This document shows positions 26,260 to 34,411 of a stretch of 64,000 bases of DNA, piece by piece. Source of the DNA: JAICWP01 sp035278025 (GTDB lineage Bacteria > Acidobacteriota > Terriglobia > Terriglobales > Acidobacteriaceae); the NCBI GenBank assembly GCA_035278025.1, contig DATEJK010000193.1:14478-78477 (forward strand), read 5' to 3'. The translations under genes were made by a program, and so were the position numbers. The notes beneath the pieces are model-generated. The model saw only the letters and a list, made by a program, of their open reading frames with translations, was not told the DNA's origin and searched no databases. The stretch's first letter is position 1. Every line of letters begins with the position of its first letter.

Positions 26260-27209
26260 GCCTGCTTTCGGCGCTGTTTGGAGCGGGGGTGCGCACACGC
26301 AACGCGCTCTATGACCGCGGCAGGTTGCGGGCTGGGCGCCTGCAGGGCCCGGTCATCAGCGTGGGCAATTTGTCCGTTGGCGGTGCCGGTAAAACTCCCT
26401 TCGTCATCATGCTCGGCCAGCTACTCCAATCTCGCGGGCTAGAGTTCGACGTGCTCTCCCGCGGATACGGCCGGTCCTCACGAGGGGTGGCTTTTGTGGA
26501 CCCGCAAGGCTCGCCGCGCGAGTTTGGAGATGAGCCCCTGCTCATCGCACGCCGCCTGGGGGTGCCGGTGGCGGTGGGCGAAGATCGCTACGCCGCCGGC
26601 GCAGCGGCGGAGCTGAAGCTTGGAGCGCGCGTGCACCTGCTCGACGACGGCTTTCAGCACCGCGCCCTGGCGCGCGACTTCGATATCGTGCTGGTTACGG
26701 GCGAGGACCTTCACGACCGCCTGCTGCCGGCCGGGCGCCTGCGCGAGCCTTTGACCTCGTTGCGGCGCGCCGATGCAATAGTGCTCTCGTCGGCCGTAAA
26801 ACCGGAAGACCTGCCCCTTGAGAATCCGACCGTCTGGCGCACTCGTCGAGACATCGTTCTGCGCGACCCGCCCGCAACTCCGGTCGCCTTCTGTGCCATC
26901 GCGCGTCCCAAGCAGTTTTTCCTGCAGCTGCGGTTCGCAGGATGCGAGCCCGCAGCGGAGGCGGCCTACCGCGATCACCACGCCTACACAGAAGCCGACA
27001 TCCGCGACCTGCTGCGGTTGCGTGAGCGCTGCCAGGCCGGCGGGTTTATCACCACCGAGAAGGACGCCATCAACCTGGGCAGCCTGGCTGCCCGACTGCA
27101 GCCTCTGGCGGTGGCCCCGGTCAAGATGGAACTGGTGGAAGCGGGGGCAGCGCTTGATGGCATGCTGTCTACCATTGCCCAGCGGCACGCCGGCGCCCCG
27201 ACTCCGTGA
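26256..27209 (+). CDS. lpxK: Tetraacyldisaccharide 4'-kinase
   Basis: 317 residues from a GTG start that overlaps the end of waaA. LpxK phosphorylates the 4' position of the lipid A disaccharide using ATP at the inner membrane. The Walker A loop SVGNLSVGGAGKTPF, LSRGYGR, GDEPLLIARR, LLDDGFQHRALARD and the C-terminal TTEKDAINL are all family hallmarks. Length is normal. WaaA and LpxK act at neighbouring steps in the same pathway, which fits the coupled pair. Confidence 0.94.
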   Translation: MSLLSALFGAGVRTRNALYDRGRLRAGRLQGPVISVGNLSVGGAGKTPFVIMLGQLLQSRGLEFDVLSRGYGRSSRGVAFVDPQGSPREFGDEPLLIARRLGVPVAVGEDRYAAGAAAELKLGARVHLLDDGFQHRALARDFDIVLVTGEDLHDRLLPAGRLREPLTSLRRADAIVLSSAVKPEDLPLENPTVWRTRRDIVLRDPPATPVAFCAIARPKQFFLQLRFAGCEPAAEAAYRDHHAYTEADIRDLLRLRERCQAGGFITTEKDAINLGSLAARLQPLAVAPVKMELVEAGAALDGMLSTIAQRHAGAPTP

Positions 27210-27340
27210 AGAGACTTAACCAGGCCCAGGGAGCTACAGGCTGCGCCAACCCTCGACCTGAGCGGTGCAAGGCCAGAGCGCATACCTGCTACAATCAAGC
27301 GTTTTCGCATAACTGATCACAATCCAAAGAGAGAGATCAC

Positions 27341-27676
27341 ATGCCGAACTTGAACCGCGTGTTGACGCAGTTGCGCTTGGAACGCGATCGCGCCGAGCGG
27401 GAAGTGCAAAGGCTAGAAGAAGCCATCGGAGTGCTGGAACGACTGGATGGGAACGCGACCCGCGCGAGTCGCCGGGGCGCTGGCACAAGGCGGGGGCGAC
27501 TCTCCGTTGCCACCCGTGCCCGCATGGCCGCCGCCCAGCGCGCGCGCTGGGCCAGAAGGAAGTCCGCCCAAAGTTCCAAACCGCGGGTCATGAGCGCGGC
27601 CGCACGCCGTAAGATTGCCGCCGCGCAACGGGCCCGCTGGGCCAGACAGAAAGCAGAGGAGAAGAAGGCGGCTTAG
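27341..27676 (+). CDS. Small basic protein with coiled coil and duplicated AAAQRARWA motif
   Basis: 111 residues. Residues 5-36 form a charged heptad-like helix (LTQLRLERDRAEREVQRLEE). A very basic linker follows, then two copies of a 21-residue unit (54-74 and 84-104, period 30) both containing AAAQRARWA preceded by a Ser/Thr-rich turn. The composition (many Arg, Lys, Ala) suggests binding to nucleic acid, as in small histone-like or H1-like bacterial proteins. Family unknown to me. It follows lpxK by 131 bases and is convergent with the rhodanese gene. Confidence 0.72.
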   Translation: MPNLNRVLTQLRLERDRAEREVQRLEEAIGVLERLDGNATRASRRGAGTRRGRLSVATRARMAAAQRARWARRKSAQSSKPRVMSAAARRKIAAAQRARWARQKAEEKKAA

Positions 27677-27689
27677 GCTCGTACCCTGG

Positions 27690-28037
27690 TCATGCGGCTC
27701 GCTGCTTGGGAGCCAGAGGCAGGCCCGCCTTGCGCCAGGCATCGAAGCCGCCCTTTAATGCCCACACCCTTTTGTACCCACGTTCCAGAAGCATCTGCGC
27801 CAGACTGGCGCTGGAGGCTTCGCTTGGTCAGGTGCAATAGGTAACGATGTTTCGCTCTTTCGGAATATACGGCAGTTTCTCCTCCAAGCGATCCAGCGGC
27901 ACCCGGATGGCGTTCGGCACCATGGCTTCAGATTCCGCCCATGCTTCTGGATTGCGTACGTCCAGAAACACGAATTCTTCACCCGCTTCCATCCTCTTGC
28001 GCAACTCTTCAACGGTAATTTTAAAAGCGTCAGGCAT
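27690..28037 (-). CDS. Rhodanese-domain protein with in-frame UGA, probable selenoprotein
   Basis: Starting at ATG 28037 (GGAG six bases upstream) the frame gives MPDAFKITVEELRKRMEAG, FVFLDVRNPEAW and NIVTYCT, then a TGA at 27828-27830 (codon 70), then PSEASSASLAQMLLERG, YKRVWALKGGFDAW and a final stop at 27690-27692: 115 residues, a normal single-domain rhodanese length. Relatives as I recall them read YCxCPxEASS, so the UGA falls on the second Cys of the active loop. A hairpin with apical loop AGUCU begins 17 bases after the UGA. Insertion of selenocysteine is the best reading. A TGC-to-TGA mutation is the alternative, but the 3' half is fully conserved. Rhodaneses transfer sulfane sulfur; Sec would make this a sulfur/selenium or peroxide-handling enzyme. 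Confidence 0.8.
27797..27811 (-). promoter_or_regulatory. Candidate bacterial SECIS hairpin in the rhodanese mRNA
   Basis: On the minus strand, GCGCC (27811-27807) pairs with GGCGC (27801-27797) around loop AGUCU. The loop starts after 21 bases downstream of the UGA, inside the 16-37 window of bacterial SECIS elements. The loop resembles the GGUCU apical loop of E. coli fdhF. Deeper pairing (GCGCCAG/CUGGCGC) is also possible. Confidence 0.6.
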
Positions 28038-28172
28038 GCAGGTCTCCAAGTTTCGGGTCTAGAAACTAGATGCTGGCGCTTGGGCCGGTGCTGCACTGCA
28101 AATTAAGGTTGGAGCTTGGCAGCCCGCGGGTTGCTGACGGATCATAGCAACTGGGGATTTGAGGTCTGCCCC

Positions 28173-28772
28173 ATGCAGGCGATCAACATTCCGGCAGCGG
28201 AAATCTACTACGAGGCTGACTTCCTCTCTTTGGATGAATCAAACAGTCTTCTTACTGCTTTGCTCAACAAGTGCGCCTGGAAACGCCGGAATACATCTTT
28301 CGGTTATCCGGTGCCGCGCGACGAGGCTTACTACGGCGATCCGGGCACGGATTACACCTATTCCCGGCGGGAGTACAGGCCGCTGGCATGGATACCGGAA
28401 CTGCTTTCCCTGAAAGCTCGCGTTGAAGGAGCCACGCCGCGCTCCGCCTACACCAATTTGGCGTTGCCGGCGCTCGGCTACAACGCCGTGCTCTGCAACC
28501 TTTATCGCGACGGCAATGACAGTGTTGGCCTGCACGCCGATGGAGAACCCGAAATGGGGCCTGTAATCGCCTCTGTCAGCCTGGGCGCGGAACGCCTTTT
28601 TCGACTCAGGAGTAAAAGCGGTTACGTTGTATTCTCGGAACGTTTGCCTGCCGGCAGCCTGTTAATCATGGCTGGAGAAACCCAGAAGAACTTCAAGCAT
28701 GAAGTGCCTAAAGAGCCGCGGGTCGCCCAGCCCCGCATTAATCTCACCTTCCGTCACATCGCACACAAATAG
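28173..28772 (+). CDS. AlkB-like Fe(II)/2-oxoglutarate dioxygenase
   Basis: 199 residues beginning MQAINIPAAEIYYEADFL. AlkB proteins remove alkyl groups from N1-methyladenine or N3-methylcytosine in DNA or RNA by oxidation. The metal site is complete: HAD (His121, Asp123) and His176 in NFKHEVPK, with 2-oxoglutarate arginines in PRINLTFR. The NAVLCNLYRDGNDSVGLHAD and SLGAERLFRLR stretches are typical. The ATG at 28173 is preferred because GAGGT lies upstream. It reads away from the rhodanese gene and precedes the padR promoter. Confidence 0.9.
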   Translation: MQAINIPAAEIYYEADFLSLDESNSLLTALLNKCAWKRRNTSFGYPVPRDEAYYGDPGTDYTYSRREYRPLAWIPELLSLKARVEGATPRSAYTNLALPALGYNAVLCNLYRDGNDSVGLHADGEPEMGPVIASVSLGAERLFRLRSKSGYVVFSERLPAGSLLIMAGETQKNFKHEVPKEPRVAQPRINLTFRHIAHK

Positions 28773-28794
28773 ACAACCACCGGGTTTGTACAGC

Positions 28795-28824
28795 TTGACA
28801 GCCCACTGGAGCCGAGGCTATCGT
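28795..28824 (+). promoter_or_regulatory. Sigma-70-type promoter of padR-ADOP operon
   Basis: A perfect TTGACA at 28795-28800 is followed by an 18-base spacer and TATCGT at 28819-28824. The predicted transcript would start near 28831, some 30 bases before the padR ATG. Confidence 0.6.
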
Positions 28825-28828
28825 CAGG

Positions 28829-28843
28829 TCTAGATTATCTAGA
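28829..28843. promoter_or_regulatory. Palindromic operator candidate for PadR
   Basis: TCTAGA-TTA-TCTAGA lies directly over the predicted transcription start and 17 bases before the padR ATG, ahead of AGGAGGGAGGGG. PadR repressors commonly bind a dyad at their own promoter, so autoregulation is likely. Confidence 0.55.
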
Positions 28844-28859
28844 GGAGGGAGGGGAACCG

Positions 28860-29204
28860 ATGGCCGCAAAGTCCACGGAACTAGTCCAGGGCACGCTGGA
28901 CATGCTCATCCTGAAGACTCTTGCCCTGGAGGCCCTGCATGGCTACGGTATCGGCTTGCGCATCCAGCAGATCAGCCGTGGTGTGTTCCAGGTCAATCCC
29001 GGCTCGCTGTTCCCCGCCTTCCGCCGACTGGAACGGCAGGGACTGATCAAGGCCGAATGGCGGGCCAGCGAGAACAACCGGCGCGCCAAGTACTACGCCC
29101 TCACCGAGCGGGGCCGTAAGAAGCTCAAACGCGAAACCCGGGAGTGGGAAACGCAAACCGCGGCGATTGCTCGAATTCTGGCGGCTGTGCCGGGAGAACT
29201 CTAA
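28860..29204 (+). CDS. PadR-family transcriptional regulator (acidobacterial type)
   Basis: 114 residues. The winged helix-turn-helix fits PadR: STELVQGTLDMLILKTLALE, GYGIGLRIQQISRG, VNPGSLFPAFRRLERQGLI and RRAKYYALTERGRKKL. The short C-terminal helix (WETQTAAIARIL) is for dimerisation. Strong Shine-Dalgarno (GAGGGAGGGG) and a promoter and palindromic operator lie immediately upstream. The stop TAA shares its last base with the ATG of the permease (29204). This pairing is the standard PadR/ADOP arrangement of Acidobacteriota, so it probably represses the permease gene. Confidence 0.93.
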   Translation: MAAKSTELVQGTLDMLILKTLALEALHGYGIGLRIQQISRGVFQVNPGSLFPAFRRLERQGLIKAEWRASENNRRAKYYALTERGRKKLKRETREWETQTAAIARILAAVPGEL

Positions 29205-31903
29205 TGCGCCTGGTGCGAAGCCTGAGCGCTGGGATTCGGCGCCTGCTCCGTAAACAGGCAAGCGAACAGGAACTACGAGAGGAGCTCCGGGGCTATTTGG
29301 AGGCAGCTGCCGCGGACAAGGTGCGCGCCGGAATGGACGAAAAGCAGGCGTGGCGGGCGGCACGCCTGGAACTGGGCAGCACCGAAGCGATCAAGGAGGA
29401 GGTTCGGGGCGTCGGCTGGGAAAATCTGCTCGACACATGCGGGAAGGATATTCACTACGCATTTCGTGCCCTGCGCAAGAGTCCGGGGTTCACCATCGTT
29501 GCCGTGCTTACCTTGGCGCTCGGCATTGGCGCCAACGCATCGCTGTTCAGTGTGGTAGATACAGTACTGCTGCAGCCTCTGCCCTTCAAGAATCCATCGC
29601 GGCTGATGATGTTGTTTGAGGGCCTGCCGCAGATCGGTTCTCCCAAAATTCCCTTCTCCGCGCCTGACTTCACCTTGGTAAGCCGTGACCAGAAATCCTT
29701 TGAGTCGGTCGGCGCTATCCAGGATAAGGAATTTGAACTCTCCGGCCACGGTGAAGCCGACCGCATTATCGGAGCCCGGGTTTCGGCCTCTATTTTTCCC
29801 ATGCTGGGAGTCGCCCCTGCCCTGGGCCGATTCTTCCGGCCGGAAGAAGACGCTCCCGGGCAGAATGTGGCTGTGCTCAGCTATGGACTGTGGCAGCGGC
29901 GCTATGGCGGGCGGACGGACATTGTAGGCAAAACCATCGAACTCGATCGCCAGCCCTACACCGTGATTGGGATAATGCCCAAACATTTCCTATTCCCCCT
30001 GCCCGGCCCTGCCGCCAACTTTCTGCCCGCAGCCCTCTGGGTGCCGATGGCGTTTACAACGGCGGAATTGCAGGGCTGGGGCAAGCGCTACGACCTGAGC
30101 GTATTCGCCCGCCTGCGCCCGGGCGTCAGCTTGTCGCAGGCACGAAGCGAGGGACTGGCGCTGGGAGCGACCCTGGAGGCGCGATATCCCCAGGATATTC
30201 TCAAGGACTTTTATGGCGCGCGGCTGGTGGTACCGGTATTTCCCTGGCACGCGGAGGTGACGGGACCGGTGCGGCCGCTGCTGCTGGTGCTGATGGCGGC
30301 GGTCGGGCTGGTGCTGCTGATCGCCTGCGCCAACGTGGCCACCCTGCTGGTATCGCGGGCCGCGGCGCGGCAGCGAGAAATCGCTGTCCGCCGGGCTCTG
30401 GGCGCCACCCGGGCCCGGCTTCTGCGGCAACTCCTTACCGAAAGCCTCCTGCTGGCACTGGTGGGAGGAGGGATAGGGCTCCTCTTTGCCTTTTGGGGCA
30501 GGGACATGCTGCTGGCGCTGGCCCCGGCGGATATTCCCCTGCCGCCGGATGTGAGGTTTGGCGCCAGTGTGTTGTTGTTTGTGCTGGGAGTGTCCTGCCT
30601 GACCGCGCTCCTCTTCGGCCTGGCGCCTGCCTGGTACACGAGTGCCGGGGCGGTGCAGCAGTGGCTGCAGGAGGGAGGACGCAGCCGGACTTCAGGCCGC
30701 ACACATCATCGTCTGCAAAACACCTTTGTGGCCGTGCAGTTTGGCCTGTCGCTGGTCTTGCTGATCGCCGCCGGCCTGCTGATCCGCAGTTTCGGAAAAT
30801 TGCTGAACACCGACTTGGGCTTTCAACCCGACCACGTGCTCGCCATGGAGGTTCCCCTTCCGGCAACGGCCTATTCTCAGGCATCACAAATTCGCAATCT
30901 TTATCAACGGTTGGCCGAAGAGGCTCCTAACCTGCCGGGCGTGAAGGCAGCCGGCATGGCCGATGATTTGCCTCTGCAAGCGGCGGTTTTCCACACCCTC
31001 GAGATCGAAGGCCGGCCACAGGTGGGGAAGCCGCCGGCAGTCGCCGAAACCTGGGTGTTGGGCGACTATCTACAAACCATGCGCATTCCGCTCGTCGCCG
31101 GCCGTCTCTTTAAGCGGCAGGACGGTCGCAATTCACCTCCGGTGGTGATCATCAGCCAGGCAATGGCCAAAGAGTACTGGCCCGGGCAGAACCCCATCGG
31201 CAAGCGCCTGCGACACGAAGAAAATCAGCCCTGGATGACAGTGGTGGGGGTGGTCGGCGATATTAACGATGGCCCTGTAAACCGGCCCCGCCAGCCCCAC
31301 ATCTACACACCTTTTCTGCAGCTCGGCGACGCTCTGATTACTGAAAACGTGATCGGGGTGGCTCGCTCCATGAATCTGGCGCTGCGCACTCAGTCGGACC
31401 CGGCTTCCCTGTCCTCGGAGGTAGTTGACCAAATCCATTCCCTCGATCCCGACCTGGCGGTTGCCAATATTACGACCATGCCGCAGGTGATCTCCTCTTC
31501 ACTCGCGGGTCCGCGGTTCAACGCTTCTTTGCTGGGTTTGTTTGCCGGCTTTGCGCTGTTCCTCTCGGCAGTCGGAATTTACGGCGTGCTGGCTTTCGCC
31601 GTCACCCAGCGGCGGCACGAAATCGGCATCCGCATGGCCCTGGGCGCCCAGCCTCGTCATGTGCTCGGCTTTGTGCTGGCCTGGGGAACGCGCGTGGCCT
31701 GTATGGGGGCAGTATTTGGCGTTGTGGCGGCGCTCGCGCTTACCCGCCTGATGAAAGGTTTGCTTTACGGCGTAGCTGCGACCGACCCCATTACCTTTGC
31801 CGGCGTCACGCTGCTTCTGCTCGCGGTCGCCGTGCTGGCCTCTTTCCTCCCCGCGCGCCGCGCCACCAAAGTGGATCCCATGGTAGCGTTGCGCTGCGAA
31901 TAG
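29204..31903 (+). CDS. ADOP-type ABC permease (MacB/FtsX-like, duplicated)
   Basis: 899 residues. A helical N-terminal extension (1-75) is followed by MacB-like periplasmic and FtsX permease units in duplicate: the first membrane helix near 100-120 (FTIVAVLTLALGIGANASLF), FtsX domain 1 about 380-490 (LLIACANVATLLVSRAAARQ), then a second periplasmic domain and FtsX domain 2 about 770-895 ending VDPMVALRCE. Such orphan permeases belong to a large acidobacterial family and lack an adjacent ATPase; the substrate is unknown. It is translationally coupled to padR (TAATG overlap). No transport ATPase gene is nearby. Confidence 0.93.
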   Translation: MRLVRSLSAGIRRLLRKQASEQELREELRGYLEAAAADKVRAGMDEKQAWRAARLELGSTEAIKEEVRGVGWENLLDTCGKDIHYAFRALRKSPGFTIVAVLTLALGIGANASLFSVVDTVLLQPLPFKNPSRLMMLFEGLPQIGSPKIPFSAPDFTLVSRDQKSFESVGAIQDKEFELSGHGEADRIIGARVSASIFPMLGVAPALGRFFRPEEDAPGQNVAVLSYGLWQRRYGGRTDIVGKTIELDRQPYTVIGIMPKHFLFPLPGPAANFLPAALWVPMAFTTAELQGWGKRYDLSVFARLRPGVSLSQARSEGLALGATLEARYPQDILKDFYGARLVVPVFPWHAEVTGPVRPLLLVLMAAVGLVLLIACANVATLLVSRAAARQREIAVRRALGATRARLLRQLLTESLLLALVGGGIGLLFAFWGRDMLLALAPADIPLPPDVRFGASVLLFVLGVSCLTALLFGLAPAWYTSAGAVQQWLQEGGRSRTSGRTHHRLQNTFVAVQFGLSLVLLIAAGLLIRSFGKLLNTDLGFQPDHVLAMEVPLPATAYSQASQIRNLYQRLAEEAPNLPGVKAAGMADDLPLQAAVFHTLEIEGRPQVGKPPAVAETWVLGDYLQTMRIPLVAGRLFKRQDGRNSPPVVIISQAMAKEYWPGQNPIGKRLRHEENQPWMTVVGVVGDINDGPVNRPRQPHIYTPFLQLGDALITENVIGVARSMNLALRTQSDPASLSSEVVDQIHSLDPDLAVANITTMPQVISSSLAGPRFNASLLGLFAGFALFLSAVGIYGVLAFAVTQRRHEIGIRMALGAQPRHVLGFVLAWGTRVACMGAVFGVVAALALTRLMKGLLYGVAATDPITFAGVTLLLLAVAVLASFLPARRATKVDPMVALRCE

Positions 31904-32076
31904 CTTTTTTTAAGAAATGCGCGAATAACCAGTGCCGAATGTTCGCCTGGTTTTTGCGCGCTGAGGGCTGCAGCCGCTTGCTTCTTTTTCGAGAGATCTC
32001 ACCCGCGGCGGAAAAGTTGTGTCAATCGTCCCAGCCAAAACATCCATATTGCAAGTTCAAGGTGAGGAGGGATGGC

Positions 32077-32970
32077 ATGAGCCCGCAGGTCCGGCATTTT
32101 TCCATGGTGCAGATGGATGTTTTCTCGGCCAAGCCATTGGAGGGCAATCCACTAGCGGTTTTCCCAGACGCTCGGGGCTTGAGCGACGCTGAAATGCAGG
32201 CTGTGGCCAAGGAGATGAACCTGTCGGAAACCACCTTTATTCTGCCCCGAGACTTGGGCGTGCAGCGGGAACGCGGCGTTCACGTAAGGATCTTCACGGT
32301 CAGCGAGGAGTTGCCGTTTGCCGGCCATCCCACGCTCGGCACTGCTTTTGTGCTCCGGGGAAGGAGCGGTGCATCTGAGGTTGCGCTTGACCTGAAAGTG
32401 GGCAAAATACCGGTGCGCTTTGAAGCTCACGACGGCCAGCCGGTCTTCGGTGAAATGCGGCAGCGCGATCCGGAGTTGGGCGAGACGCACGACCGCCAAG
32501 CGGTGGCGGATGCCACCGGAGTTCCCCCGGAGGAGATTGCCGACGACGTGCCCATTCAAACTGTCTCCACCGGCGTTCCCTTCATCATTGTTCCCCTGCG
32601 CTCGCTGGCCGCGGCTCAGCGCATGAAAGCGGACTGGCAGCGGGGAGCCGAATACCTGCGTCGCAACGAGGGACAGTTTTTCTATCTGGTCTGCCGGGAA
32701 ACGGTGGACCGGAGCGCCCGCCTGCACGCGCGCATGTTCTTCTACAACGGCGAAGACCCGGCCACGGGGTCGGCGGCAGGTTGCGCGGCCGCCTGGATGG
32801 CGGCGCATGGCGTGGCCAAGCCAGGCGAGCGCGTGCTCATTGAGCAGGGCGTAGAAATGGGGCGTCCCAGCCGCATTTTTGTCCGCGCCGATAAGGACGG
32901 TAACCGGGTAGTCAATGTGCGCGTCGGTGGAAATGCGGTGGAAGTTTTGCGCGGCGAAGTGGTTCTGTGA
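32077..32970 (+). CDS. PhzF-family isomerase-like protein
   Basis: 297 residues beginning MSPQVRHFSMVQMDVF. PhzF proteins have two diaminopimelate-epimerase-like halves; PhzF itself isomerises a phenazine precursor, but most members are of unknown substrate. Typical are EGNPLAVFPDARGLSD, NLSETTF (with the catalytic Glu), ELPFAGHPTLGTAF and PATGSAAGCAAAWMA. No phenazine genes are present, so another small-molecule isomerase role is likely. The start at 32077 is set by GAGGAGGG upstream; an in-frame extension to 31939 has no such site. Confidence 0.9.
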   Translation: MSPQVRHFSMVQMDVFSAKPLEGNPLAVFPDARGLSDAEMQAVAKEMNLSETTFILPRDLGVQRERGVHVRIFTVSEELPFAGHPTLGTAFVLRGRSGASEVALDLKVGKIPVRFEAHDGQPVFGEMRQRDPELGETHDRQAVADATGVPPEEIADDVPIQTVSTGVPFIIVPLRSLAAAQRMKADWQRGAEYLRRNEGQFFYLVCRETVDRSARLHARMFFYNGEDPATGSAAGCAAAWMAAHGVAKPGERVLIEQGVEMGRPSRIFVRADKDGNRVVNVRVGGNAVEVLRGEVVL

Positions 32971-33223
32971 AATGCGCGCGACTTTCTTGCCTGTGGCAGA
33001 GAGTAAAATCGCGGATTTTTATTTCTTCTCCGGATAAGAGAAAAAAATCATCGCATCGCCTGCTATTGTCTTCTGCGGCACTTTACAAGTGAGGTTCCCG
33101 CCTTTAGGATTCAGTTCACCCGCAACAACCAGGTTCGCAGTTAAAAGCGATGTTCAGCCGGCCCGATGTTCTCCGTCAGCAATGACGCCGAGCGCCGATT
33201 CCGAATAGAGTTCAGACAGGACC

Positions 33224-33631
33224 ATGAAGCCCAAACGGACCATTCTCTGCGTAGACGACAACGAACAATCGCTCTCCATTCGCAAGGTTATGCTGGAAAC
33301 GCGCGGCTATCGCGTCATCGCGTGCAACAACGCGCAGGAAGCCCTGCAGCATTTTCGCCAGGGCGGCGTGGACCTGGTACTGACTGATCTCGTGATGCCG
33401 GGCGTGGACGGAACGCGGCTTATTGACGAGGTCAAGAGCGTTTCGCCGGAGACTCCCACCATCCTGTTCTCGGGGAAGATCCGCATTTATGATCGGGACA
33501 CGCGGGCGGACGTCTTTTTGCCCAAGGGAATGTACGCGCCTGCGGAGCTGCTGGAGCGAATCCGCGTGTTGCTGATACGCAAGCGCGGTCCCAAGCGGCC
33601 GATGCAGCGCCCGGTGGTGATGGCGGGATGA
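33224..33631 (+). CDS. Single-domain response regulator
   Basis: 135 residues of CheY-like receiver with no output domain. It has the acidic pair (CVDDNEQ), phosphoacceptor Asp in VLTDLVMPGVDG, a Ser in the Thr position (ILFSGK) and Lys in FLPKGM, so it should be phosphorylatable. A basic tail (RKRGPKRPM) ends the protein. No kinase is next to it. AGGACC lies just before the start. Probably an orphan relay or adaptor receiver. Confidence 0.88.
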   Translation: MKPKRTILCVDDNEQSLSIRKVMLETRGYRVIACNNAQEALQHFRQGGVDLVLTDLVMPGVDGTRLIDEVKSVSPETPTILFSGKIRIYDRDTRADVFLPKGMYAPAELLERIRVLLIRKRGPKRPMQRPVVMAG

Positions 33632-33658
33632 CACGCATTGTAATTGGATAATTTAGCT

Positions 33659-33730
33659 ATTGTGTAATTGGGCCTGAAGGGGCCAGGTTGTGAGTAGCTG
33701 CCGTCGCTTTTAATTGCACAGTTACACAAT
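33659..33730. repeat. AT-rich inverted repeat before the YvlD-like gene
   Basis: ATTGTGTAATTG (33659-33670) and CAGTTACACAAT (33719-33730) match 11 of 12 as inverted copies, 48 bases apart, with the right copy six bases before the start codon. It could form an mRNA hairpin hiding the start region, or be an operator. Confidence 0.4.
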
Positions 33731-33736
33731 TACTCA

Positions 33737-34093
33737 ATGTTACGCCTGCTCATTAACTGGCTGCTGAGCGCGCTGGCCCTCCTGATTGTGGCCCGCGTGG
33801 TGCCTGGCTTTCACGTTACTGGCTTTGGAGCGGCTTTGTGGGCGGTCATCGTTATCGGCCTAGTGAACGCCACTCTCGGGCTATTCCTCAAATTGATTAC
33901 CCTCCCTTTGACTATCCTCACCTTGGGCATCTTCTGGTTCATTATCAATGCGCTCATGCTGGAATTGGCTTCAGCGTTCGTCCCCGGATTCCGCATAACC
34001 AGCTTCGGCGCGGCTTTCATCGGCGCCATCGTCCTGATGCTGGTGAATATGTTTCTGAAGTGGCTGGTGCGCCCCGCTCCGCGCCAGTACTGA
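33737..34093 (+). CDS. YvlD/phage-holin-4-2-like membrane protein
   Basis: 118 residues with four membrane helices. The pattern LLINWLLSALALLIVARVVPGF, GLVNATLGLFLKLITLPLTILTLG, WFIINALMLELASAFVPGF and a final ALVMLVNM-type helix fits the small membrane family called phage holin family 4 or YvlD. The name is historical; most chromosomal members have no phage link and unknown function in the envelope. An AT-rich inverted repeat precedes it. Confidence 0.88.
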   Translation: MLRLLINWLLSALALLIVARVVPGFHVTGFGAALWAVIVIGLVNATLGLFLKLITLPLTILTLGIFWFIINALMLELASAFVPGFRITSFGAAFIGAIVLMLVNMFLKWLVRPAPRQY

Positions 34094-34193
34094 CCTTGAG
34101 GATGGATTTCACCACGTGCTAGAAGGATGCAGCAATGGAAGTTCTCCAGGGTGGCCGCCTGGAGCATAATGGCCGTAAGTGCAGGAGACGATT

Positions 34194-34411
34194 ATGCGGC
34201 CAGCTCTAGTGGCCCAGCTGGACGCCATCTACAACCGGCAGAAAGAGCAAGCCTTCGCCAAGGCCGCCCGGCAGCGGAATGCCGGGGCATGCTGTAGATC
34301 GCACAGTTCGAGAAGGAGGACGGACCCGCCGCAACCATCTCACGCATCCGCCGCATGCTCGCTACCGCCAAGCAGCGCCTCGCCGTCATGAGCGCTCAGG
34401 CTACCCGCTAG
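34194..34411 (+). pseudogene. Frameshifted remnant of a small alpha-helical gene
   Basis: An ATG at 34194 with AGGAG seven bases before it starts MRPALVAQLDAIYNRQKEQA, then FAKAARQRN. After about 30 codons that frame becomes Ser/Pro-rich and ends at 34391, while another frame carries the plausible continuation IAQFEKEDGPAATISRIRRM followed by LATAKQRLAVMSAQATR and a stop at 34411. A frameshift and an in-frame TAG just before IAQF separate the halves, so the gene looks broken or the base calls are wrong. The product would be a charged helical protein of about 70 residues, function unknown. Confidence 0.45.

Noticed and set aside
27755..28096. An alternative minus-strand frame across the rhodanese
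   Set aside because: It has no rhodanese residues. Reading the other frame through one UGA recovers the whole domain.
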